Positions 35,656 through 43,155 of a stretch of 64,000 bases of DNA are shown piece by piece; position 1 is the first letter of the stretch; each line of letters opens with the position of its first letter. The translations under genes and the position numbers were made by a program. Below the pieces are notes generated by a model that saw only the letters and a list, made by a program, of their open reading frames with translations, had not been told where the DNA came from and ran no database searches. The stretch spans positions 1,650,599 through 1,714,598 of the forward strand of contig MOYA01000001.1 in assembly GCA_001899315.1 (NCBI GenBank). The letters are read 5' to 3'. This DNA is from Candidatus Obscuribacter phosphatis (GTDB taxonomy: Bacteria > Cyanobacteriota > Vampirovibrionia > Obscuribacterales > Obscuribacteraceae).

Positions 35656-38280
35656 TTACAATGCATCGGTGCTGTATATACTGCGAATTGTCTCTTTGTC
35701 CCTTTCAGAAGGCTTAAGTGCACAGGCTTTCCAGTACATTACGTCCAATCCGTTGGGTGAATGGGGCAAACCTAAACCATGCCCAAATTCATGGATAAAA
35801 AGGGTGTAAAGATGAATTCGGGCATAGTTTGACAGTTCTTTGTCCGAACCGTCATAACTTTGACAGAAGACCCGAATATGAATCTTCTTCAACTCTCTTG
35901 TATCTTCACCCTTTTTCTTGCCATAGACCGCACTGCTGCGTCCGGCTGAGCCGTATGGTATATCAGTATAGGTAGTCACTCTTTCCACAAAGATATCAGC
36001 CTCTTCGGCCTTATCTACATAAACAACTTTGATGGGCGAATCAGCAAAGTCGGTCCATTCTGAAACAGCCTGCAACATCATGCTGCGCAGTTTGCCGCCA
36101 AAACCGTTGCGACGATTGTCAGGCAGAAAGACTCGCAGCGGCAATCTTTCCTTTTTGAAGAAGCAAGAATAGACATGGTCGTTATAGTGGGGAGTACGCA
36201 AAAGATTGCGGGTACTGAGATTGTATTTGATATCCCAGATTGACCAAAGATAGGTATCGCGAGTGGTGGCGACCTTTTCACTCTTATAGGCCAGTCTAAA
36301 ATACTTCAATGCTTGTCTAAAGTCACTTTCAGCCTGGGCAAAACGACCGCTCAAATCATGGCACATAGCTCGAGACTGATACCACATAGCCTGCACATTA
36401 GCAGGGTCTTCAGGATAACGTTCAATCATCTTTGAATAGTAATGGGCAGCAGCCTCATGGTGCATAGCATTTTGCTGACCCCAAGCCATTTGCCAATACA
36501 AAGCCTGAATTTGACTTTCTTCGACTTTGTCGCAAAGATTTAGTCTGAGATCTAACATGAACTGGTCGACAGCTAAGGCTGTGTCATAGTATTTGCCATT
36601 GACACAAGCATCGGCAAGACCTTGCAGAGCGTTGAGAATCAACCTTTTGCGCGTCTCGCCGCTTTCTTTATATTTAGCCTTAAGTAAAGCAAAAGCCAAA
36701 GAAAGACTCTTTTCATCGACCTCATTGTGCTCATCCAAATTTACTTTTGCACCGCTTAAACTTTCCACAGTGCGCAGATAATGAGCCCGGGCATCCGCTG
36801 TAGTCCAAGCAGCAATATAAGTGCGGCCCAAAACTTCATCGGTATCATAAACAATACTGCTATCCGGCTCAGGGTTTGCCCGCCGCCGCAAGCCTAGACA
36901 ATGACTAAAGTAGAAGCTTGCCTCATCGAAGTGCTCGCTCCACATGGAATTTTCTGCCAGATCATAGAGAAGCATGGTTTGAATTGAGCAATTATCACCA
37001 AGATAACGATCGGCAAGAAGAAAGCAAAGTCGATATAGACGACCAGACTCTTCAGCGCGACCGTCTATTTTGTCGATATAGGCGATAGATGCCAGTCTAT
37101 GCAAGACTAGCCCTAGTTTTATCTTTTCTTGTTCAGTCAATACTTTTGGCAGGTAGTCTTTTCCTTGCTCTAAGTCGGTCTGACAAAATTGTCTCGTTTC
37201 AAACTTGGAGAAATTTCCCTTAACTTCGTTTTCACACTCTGGAAGGGTGAGAGAATGCAGCTCTCGCCACTGTTCTTCTAGGAACAGCCCCTTCAATTCG
37301 TCTGTAACGGGTCGCAACCACTTGTCGCTAAAATGGAGCGAATTAAAGGCTTTCTCTAGATACTGTGAGCGCATCTCTGGCTCTTCGACAGTCATTCTGA
37401 TCAGCTTCTGCAAACAAGCAAGGGCGTAAAAATGTCTATCTGGATAGGTATCTTCGTAGAGCGTCAGAGCTTGAACAAGTTTTGCTCCATCATCACCGCT
37501 ATCTAGATAGGCAAGCGCGCCCAGAATGCTCTTGTCATAAGATTTTAAATCGACCAGATCTGTCTCTAGATCTGGCTTCTGTTCTGGCGTATGCTCTGGC
37601 TTATGTTCTAGATTTGACTCTGGCTGATTGGAAGCGACAGTGCCTGCCTTAAGTCTAGCCACAAGCCTCTCTGTTAGTGGATGAAGAGTAAAAAAGGCCT
37701 TATTTGATTTACCGACCTCGTCTAGGGCCGAGGCAAGATAACCAGCTTGCTTGACTTTGCCGACTGCTATCAAAGAAAGCAAGCGACGCAGGAAAAGCAC
37801 TTCCCGGTCGAGCGGTCTGCTCTTAGCCAATTCTTCCTGCCAAGTAAAGAGCTTTAGATAAGCTTTCAGTATATTGACCTTAGTGGCGCCGACAAACTGC
37901 AGCTGATTTAAATACAAGTCTTCTTTGAGTGACTTATTATCAGGCAGATAGATTTCTAGCTCAGATTGCAGCTTAGATAGACTCTTTCTATAAATACTCG
38001 TGTTAGAAAGACTACTGTTGGAAACACTCTTGTCGCTTGGAGCAAGATAGAGCATGGTGAGCGCATCGACATAAACATGCAGCATTTCGCTTTCTTTGAT
38101 CGTACCTTCACCCCAGTCGCTGCGATCTTCATTCCAGACGGAAATGGGCTCTCTTTCACCATAGAGATAGTGGTCATAAGAAGCCACTGCCGGAGAAGGC
38201 ATCAAAAAAGCAGTAAGAAGAGAGGCAAAAAGAGAAAGTAGAAAAGAAATTGGAAAAGAAAAAGCCAAAGAAGAACTCAA
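35656..38280 (-). CDS. Secreted TPR-metzincin metalloprotease
   Basis: Long secreted protein ending in a matrixin-like catalytic domain. The zinc site HEFGHGLGLPH (HExxHxxGxxH; first His about 830 from a start at 38280) and the Met-turn DVMY are complete, close to the C-terminus. The middle (about 200-650) is helical TPR-like sequence. The N-terminus is a hydrophobic signal (LAFSFPISFLLSLFASLLTAF) ahead of VASYDHY. The start is uncertain: the open frame continues to 38832, but that part runs antisense through the HEAT-like gene at 38410. TTG at 38280 is my choice. No basic N-region or ribosome-binding site supports it, and no ATG lies between 38202 and 38454. Confidence 0.65.
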   Translation of the reverse strand: MSSSLAFSFPISFLLSLFASLLTAFLMPSPAVASYDHYLYGEREPISVWNEDRSDWGEGTIKESEMLHVYVDALTMLYLAPSDKSVSNSSLSNTSIYRKSLSKLQSELEIYLPDNKSLKEDLYLNQLQFVGATKVNILKAYLKLFTWQEELAKSRPLDREVLFLRRLLSLIAVGKVKQAGYLASALDEVGKSNKAFFTLHPLTERLVARLKAGTVASNQPESNLEHKPEHTPEQKPDLETDLVDLKSYDKSILGALAYLDSGDDGAKLVQALTLYEDTYPDRHFYALACLQKLIRMTVEEPEMRSQYLEKAFNSLHFSDKWLRPVTDELKGLFLEEQWRELHSLTLPECENEVKGNFSKFETRQFCQTDLEQGKDYLPKVLTEQEKIKLGLVLHRLASIAYIDKIDGRAEESGRLYRLCFLLADRYLGDNCSIQTMLLYDLAENSMWSEHFDEASFYFSHCLGLRRRANPEPDSSIVYDTDEVLGRTYIAAWTTADARAHYLRTVESLSGAKVNLDEHNEVDEKSLSLAFALLKAKYKESGETRKRLILNALQGLADACVNGKYYDTALAVDQFMLDLRLNLCDKVEESQIQALYWQMAWGQQNAMHHEAAAHYYSKMIERYPEDPANVQAMWYQSRAMCHDLSGRFAQAESDFRQALKYFRLAYKSEKVATTRDTYLWSIWDIKYNLSTRNLLRTPHYNDHVYSCFFKKERLPLRVFLPDNRRNGFGGKLRSMMLQAVSEWTDFADSPIKVVYVDKAEEADIFVERVTTYTDIPYGSAGRSSAVYGKKKGEDTRELKKIHIRVFCQSYDGSDKELSNYARIHLYTLFIHEFGHGLGLPHSPNGLDVMYWKACALKPSERDKETIRSIYSTDAL

Positions 38281-38409
38281 AGAAGAAGCGGCAAAGTCAG
38301 CGGCTGAGAAGAAATCTCGCCTCTGGCGGCGCCAGTCACCCTGTTTCGCTATGCCGGTAAACTGGCATAACCTAGAGAAAGCACTTTTGTTTGGAATTGG
38401 AGAATTTTC

Positions 38410-38775
38410 TTGAGCTTGAACGACTTTGAAAATCAATTGGCAGGGCTTTTGCATTCGGTCGGCACGGCTACCCGCGGTGTATTCGGTGCCATAGACAAAA
38501 TGCTGTTTCAAGCTGTGATCAATGGTCTCAAAAGCGAGGACTTTGAAGCCGCCTCTATTTCGATAGACCAGCTTGCTAAAGAGAAAAAAACAATTTCCAT
38601 AGCACCTCTTTATCTTGTCTATAAATCTCATCCTAACCAGAGAGTGCGAGTCAAGGCCGGCGAAGCACTGAAAGCTTTTGGCCAAGACGAAAAAATCAGA
38701 GAATTGACCGAAGGAAAAGAGATAAAAGAAGCCATGAAAAGTCTTATCGAAGAGTTTGGCAACTTCAAAAGCTAA
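38410..38775 (+). CDS. Small HEAT-like helical protein
   Basis: 121 aa, beginning at a TTG with GGAG six bases upstream. The sequence is alpha-helical with a HEAT-like pair (YLVYKSHPNQRVRVKAGEALKAFGQDEKI) and an acidic/basic end (LTEGKEIKEAMKSLIEEFG). It is divergent from the metzincin gene and convergent with the calpain-like gene. No specific function. The start and the helical repeats are visible in sequence. Binding is inferred. Confidence 0.55.
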   Translation: MSLNDFENQLAGLLHSVGTATRGVFGAIDKMLFQAVINGLKSEDFEAASISIDQLAKEKKTISIAPLYLVYKSHPNQRVRVKAGEALKAFGQDEKIRELTEGKEIKEAMKSLIEEFGNFKS

Positions 38776-38816
38776 TTGGACATCTTTTCGGCATGGTCCT
38801 GTCATTATTTTCAAGG

Positions 38817-40520
38817 TCAAAATTTGCGCCATGGATTGGTATGGACGCCACCAATATTTGAATTCTGGGAATTCTGTGTTTTCTTGGCGTTTGGTGACTC
38901 GGCTTTGCCAGACTGCGGCGCTTCAAAGAAAAGCAGGCGAAAGGCTTTTGCAAAGGCTTCTGCCGTCAATTCAAGATCCAGACCAGCCACTTGTTCGTAG
39001 ATACTATTGATTTCAACAATGCCTCGATGCGGCTGCACCGACAAAACTGGATAGGGTCTGGGAGGCGGGCCTTTACCGGTATCGTCATGTGTGACGGCTA
39101 GAACAACCAAATTCTCACTGTTTAGAGTCAAAAGCTTTTCAAAGAGAGCAGCCGGCTCAAAATCAGCCACCACAAAATAAGAACTGGATGACATCGCTAA
39201 CGTCTCAATTGCCTGACAGGCTCGGCGAGCGACAAGAGAACGAGGCTTGCCGCTACCGGCAGTACTAAGCACGCTATTGAGAGGGCTTATCTTAGCTACA
39301 TAAATTCCGTATGCTTTCTCGAGCAGAGGGTACCAAAAGCCAAATTTATCAGTCATCCCATAACAATTCAGCTCTTCCGGGCGAGGGGGCATGACATCAA
39401 AAGGAGGGCGTCTTGAGCCGGGAAAACAAATTGAATAGGAACCATCAAGATTAATGCGAATCATGCGCAAAATAGCGCGAGGATTAAGACGAGCCAAAGA
39501 GCATACAGCGGCGGCGAAATAAGAATCACCGACGGGCGATAGCTTTACCGCATCTGCATTGATAGAGGTGAGCGGCAGATCGAGATTGGCGTAAAGCAGC
39601 CGCTTGGGTGAGGGCGTTTTGAAATATGAAAGCGGCGGAGTGTGCGGGGGAGCTTGCAGTTGACTAAAGGGCGCTTCTGGAGGTTCTTTGGTCTGAGCCT
39701 CTACAGGGACTTGTAATTGAGATTGTGAAAGAGCTTGGGGAGGCTCTTGGGTTCGAGCCTCAGGAGAAACAGGCTGGGCAGTATTCGGGCCAGCGGCAAT
39801 ATCTAGATTAACTGGACTGATTGGACTAGAGGCGCTGTTGTCTAGTACGTTCAAATCAATATGGTTTGTAGCAGCGCTGGACTCTTCGGGTCTGGTACCG
39901 TGGTCGGCAGGCTCGCGCCTGGTGCTGTATAAAGCCAAACGAAAGTCTTCAAAACTCAGAGCCGCCAGAGCATCTTTAGAGACAAGCCCCTGGACAAGCC
40001 GCTCATTCAAGACAGTTTCAGTGACTTGTAAGACCGACCGAACCAGCTCTTTTTCTGAGGCGCTTAAATCTTCAAGTTCGAGCACCTTGTTCATTTCATC
40101 AAGATCGACCAAAGAGTTGAAGTCGAGGTCGACCAGAGAAAAGACTCGCGAAAGCGACGACTCCAACTCTAGAGCCGCCATAGTATCGTAACGAATCACT
40201 ATGCTTGAGAAACGCTTATCTTCAATCAGGCGTAATGCCACAAGCTCTCTTTGGCGAGGAGAAGTGCGAATGTCCCGGTCGCTGAGACTATTTTTTTCAA
40301 TCCAATAGGGCTCACTGCGCTGATGTTCGACTTCAGCAACAGCGAGCACCGACTCAATTGTATCTTTCTCAAAGTCGGATTTTGACTCGGTCTGCTTGAA
40401 CCAATCAGGCAGACCAAATTCATAGTCCAGAGGCAAGGAAGTGTCGAAATTGTACTGGTAACCGCTGGCGGTGCCGGTGGCGACATCTTCCTGATCTGAT
40501 TTGCGCTTTTCGTCGGTCAA
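38817..40520 (-). CDS. Degenerate calpain-like protein with EF-hand
   Basis: 567 aa, starting at TTG 40520 with GAGGA five bases upstream. Residues 131-142 fit an EF-hand loop (Asp131, Asp133, Asn135, Glu142). Residues 205-310 are a Pro/Gln/Glu/Ser-rich linker. The C-terminal 330-530 resembles the calpain (C2) core: GDSYFAAAVCSLARLNP in place of GDCWFLAALASLA, then DGSYSICF, FWYPLLEKAYG and, at the His/Asn positions, YPVLSV and EINSIYE. The nucleophile Cys is Ser333, and neither the HAY nor the NPWG motif is present, so proteolysis is unlikely. No signal peptide is seen, so it is probably cytoplasmic. Confidence 0.6.
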   Translation of the reverse strand: MTDEKRKSDQEDVATGTASGYQYNFDTSLPLDYEFGLPDWFKQTESKSDFEKDTIESVLAVAEVEHQRSEPYWIEKNSLSDRDIRTSPRQRELVALRLIEDKRFSSIVIRYDTMAALELESSLSRVFSLVDLDFNSLVDLDEMNKVLELEDLSASEKELVRSVLQVTETVLNERLVQGLVSKDALAALSFEDFRLALYSTRREPADHGTRPEESSAATNHIDLNVLDNSASSPISPVNLDIAAGPNTAQPVSPEARTQEPPQALSQSQLQVPVEAQTKEPPEAPFSQLQAPPHTPPLSYFKTPSPKRLLYANLDLPLTSINADAVKLSPVGDSYFAAAVCSLARLNPRAILRMIRINLDGSYSICFPGSRRPPFDVMPPRPEELNCYGMTDKFGFWYPLLEKAYGIYVAKISPLNSVLSTAGSGKPRSLVARRACQAIETLAMSSSSYFVVADFEPAALFEKLLTLNSENLVVLAVTHDDTGKGPPPRPYPVLSVQPHRGIVEINSIYEQVAGLDLELTAEAFAKAFRLLFFEAPQSGKAESPNAKKTQNSQNSNIGGVHTNPWRKF

Positions 40521-40579
40521 GACAGTCCTCAGGCAAAGAAAAGAGTTTAGGATTCCAGCTCAGAAAATTCAGATTAACT

Positions 40580-41275
40580 TTACCAGCCTCCGCCTCCACC
40601 CAGCCAACGGCGTCCGCCCATAGGGCTGTAGCCATAGCCACCCATAAAACCATAGCCGCCCACCGAGTTGTAGGTGCCGTCTCTTGGGCAGTCCCCCCAG
40701 GCGGCTGCACCCATTTCACTCTTCAGTTCGTTATACATATTCATGGTCATTTGATTATTGAAACGCTGCTGATCACGGGCATCTTGCAGAGACTCACGCA
40801 TCGAATTTATGTCGTTGCCCAAGTTGGCCACTGTGGCGGTCTGCCCTTGTCTCAAATTGGCAATAGCCTGGTCTAGTTGAGCTATATAAGCCTGCTGCTT
40901 GGCTCGGTAGGCATCGTCTCGCTTAAGCCAAGACTCCAAGACCTGCAGTTCTTTATCAGAATTGCCGGTTTTGACCGGGGTACCGGCTTTCTTAGCTTTT
41001 TCCAGGTCTTGAATCCGCTTCTCGGCATAGAGCCTATACGTCTGATTTTTATTTTCCTGCTGGGCGAGCTCAGACTTTGCCGCCTGCTCTTCAGACTGAT
41101 ATTCCTGAATCATTGACTGGTCCATTCTTATCAAGTCTTTTTCATCGTTATAAATTGCCTGATTGCCGCCGGCTACTTGAGCTTGGGCGGCAGGTCCAAA
41201 AAAGGGACCCGGCATGAAAGAAAGACAACTTTGCGCAATGAGAAGAAGCGCGGATGATTTTATAACCTTCTTCAT
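40580..41275 (-). CDS. Secreted coiled-coil protein with Gly-rich tail
   Basis: 231 aa. The ATG at 41275 (GGGGGTAG upstream) opens a signal peptide (MKKVIKSSALLLIAQSCLSF, cleavage after AAQA). A long coiled coil fills residues about 45-170 (SMIQEYQSEEQAAKSELAQQENKNQTY, LDQAIANLRQGQTATV). The tail is Gly/Tyr/Trp-rich (GGYGFMGGYGYSPMGG, ending WLGGGGGW). A periplasmic or surface structural role is inferred from composition only. Confidence 0.6.
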   Translation of the reverse strand: MKKVIKSSALLLIAQSCLSFMPGPFFGPAAQAQVAGGNQAIYNDEKDLIRMDQSMIQEYQSEEQAAKSELAQQENKNQTYRLYAEKRIQDLEKAKKAGTPVKTGNSDKELQVLESWLKRDDAYRAKQQAYIAQLDQAIANLRQGQTATVANLGNDINSMRESLQDARDQQRFNNQMTMNMYNELKSEMGAAAWGDCPRDGTYNSVGGYGFMGGYGYSPMGGRRWLGGGGGW

Positions 41276-41421
41276 AACTACCCCCACAATTCTTCTAACA
41301 CCTATTATCTGTTCTACCACCCGGTCAGTTCAGTCCAAACCAAAGTAATGAAGTGTTAGTAAAAAGCAGGTAATAGCTCTGGTCGTTTAGTCGCTCAATG
41401 ACAGCCAGGCGAAACGCTTAC

Positions 41422-43146
41422 TTAATAAAAGGGACCCAAGCTGGCGCCAATGCCCGAAATACGATTCAGTTCGGTACAAAGAACCCTTAGCCGATCGAAA
41501 TCTGAGATATCCAGACCACTCCAAGGATTAGCCCCCTTAAGCAATTGAGAATCGGGGACTTCTAGCAAGACTTTTCCTGGAGGCAGCTTGAGCGATGCCG
41601 CCTCCACCAGGGTCTCTCCCTGGCTAATCTTTATTAACCGATCTTGACCATTTTCATTGAAATAGATTTGGCTGTTCAAAAGCCGACTCAACAGCTTGCT
41701 CTGTCTATAAAGCCTGGCGCACCCAGTCAACATGCCCTCGATCATCTCAGCAATCTGCTCGGCATCCATCACTTCCTCTTCTAAATCTTCATCTTCTAAA
41801 TCTTTTGAGAGGTCTTCTTGCTCTAGATTTTCTTGCTCTAAAAATTTTTCTCCATCTTGAATGCTTTCAAGGCTCTGAGATGGGTCGGCAAGCGAATCTA
41901 TTCTAGACGCCGCAGAATTAACCAAGGCAACTCTAGCCTCGGCACGCACGGCATTGAGATGGGCACGGTAGAAGGAAAGCCCGAGAGCAAGCAATTGCCT
42001 AGGCGAAAGGTTTTCAATGTCTAGGCCGTTGGTCTCAAGAAATAAAGCCACGCCATCTTTGATAACTGAAAGTTCGGCCAAATTGAAAAAGATTGATTCT
42101 TCAAAGGCGGCATTTCTAAAGGCATCGGCAAGCTCAAGAAAGGGAGTGAGAGCATCTGAGACGAAGGGTCCTAGATAGAACTCTTCTGACTGAACCAGAC
42201 TATATGCTGAAAAATCTCGATCATAAAACCGCAGCTCACGATAGCGACTGCGTAGTTGCCTGTTGTATGGAGGATCTAAGCGCTTAATCTCGTCGGTTTC
42301 GAGCAAAGCAGCTTCTAAAGGCGTTGCCACCACCTGAAATTGGAAGTCGTGAATCTGGCTAATCAACTCTTTTATTTTGCCGGACTTGCCTTTGCGACCC
42401 GTGAAGTAACTTTTGACTCTGTCCTTAAGCCGGGTGGCTTTGCCGACATACAAAACCTTACCTTGTTTGGAAATCATGCGATAAATGCCCGGCTTAGGGG
42501 GCAATTCTTTCAACTTGAGACGCTCAAGAGGTAAGTTGTAGGCACTGCTCTTTTCCTTTACAGCCTTGGGTAGGGGCGCTGAGAGAAATTGCAGCAATTG
42601 CTCCAGGTCACTGATGCCGGCTTCACTTTCCAGACGCTCGATTAGCTCTCGCCAGATAAAAGCTGTTGCTTGTACATGGGAAGCGCTGCGCTTTTCTTCC
42701 TCAATAGACTGCCCCAGATAACCACAAACAGCACGAATAGCTCGTGAAGGCAAATCAGGAAAGAGTCTCTTAGCGATCTGGCAAGTGCATATAAGCTCGA
42801 AAGGCAACCTGGACGGCTTGAAGAAATCGACCAGAAAACCTCTCTCAAACTGAGCATAATGAGCAACGGCAAACTTGATTTCAGGCTGCTTTAGTTGCGC
42901 TTTGAGGCGATTCAGCAACTTCTTTCGACTCAAGGCTGCCTGCATATCATCTTTTGTAATGCCGGTGAGCCGAGAAATACGCTCGGGTAGATCTTCATCT
43001 AGTTCAAGTAAGTGACTCTCAGGCGGACCAAGTATTTCAGCGCCTCTGACAAGCTGATAGCCAAGCTCGAGAATTTGACCATATTGCGGACTGGCGCCGG
43101 TGGTCTGACAATCGATGATTAGGACTGGTAATTCCTTTAGTTTCAG
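41422..43146 (-). CDS. DnaQ-like/GIY-YIG nuclease fusion
   Basis: 575 aa from a CTG start at 43146, directly behind the helicase stop (TAGGGGG then GCTGGTCTG). An ATG start at 42945 would cut off the first exonuclease motif. Residues 8-20 (VLIIDCQTTGASP) match the DEDDh motif I, but the metal-binding Glu is Gln (Q14). Motif II is HYAQFERG. Motif III (KRSASHVQATAF) lacks His/Asp, so this domain looks inactive. The GIY-YIG domain (residues about 218-300) is intact: GIY, YVG, Arg239, Glu283 and Asn295 are in place, as in UvrC/Cho. The rest is a Glu/Asp-rich insert and a helical end. Cho-like DNA-repair endonuclease activity is inferred. Confidence 0.75.
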   Translation of the reverse strand: MKLKELPVLIIDCQTTGASPQYGQILELGYQLVRGAEILGPPESHLLELDEDLPERISRLTGITKDDMQAALSRKKLLNRLKAQLKQPEIKFAVAHYAQFERGFLVDFFKPSRLPFELICTCQIAKRLFPDLPSRAIRAVCGYLGQSIEEEKRSASHVQATAFIWRELIERLESEAGISDLEQLLQFLSAPLPKAVKEKSSAYNLPLERLKLKELPPKPGIYRMISKQGKVLYVGKATRLKDRVKSYFTGRKGKSGKIKELISQIHDFQFQVVATPLEAALLETDEIKRLDPPYNRQLRSRYRELRFYDRDFSAYSLVQSEEFYLGPFVSDALTPFLELADAFRNAAFEESIFFNLAELSVIKDGVALFLETNGLDIENLSPRQLLALGLSFYRAHLNAVRAEARVALVNSAASRIDSLADPSQSLESIQDGEKFLEQENLEQEDLSKDLEDEDLEEEVMDAEQIAEMIEGMLTGCARLYRQSKLLSRLLNSQIYFNENGQDRLIKISQGETLVEAASLKLPPGKVLLEVPDSQLLKGANPWSGLDISDFDRLRVLCTELNRISGIGASLGPFY

Positions 43147-43155
43147 ACCAGCCCC

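Noticed and set aside
38281-38832. N-terminal extension of the metzincin frame
   Set aside because: The extra codons run antisense through the HEAT-like gene, which has its own start and ribosome-binding site. The signal-like segment begins only later.
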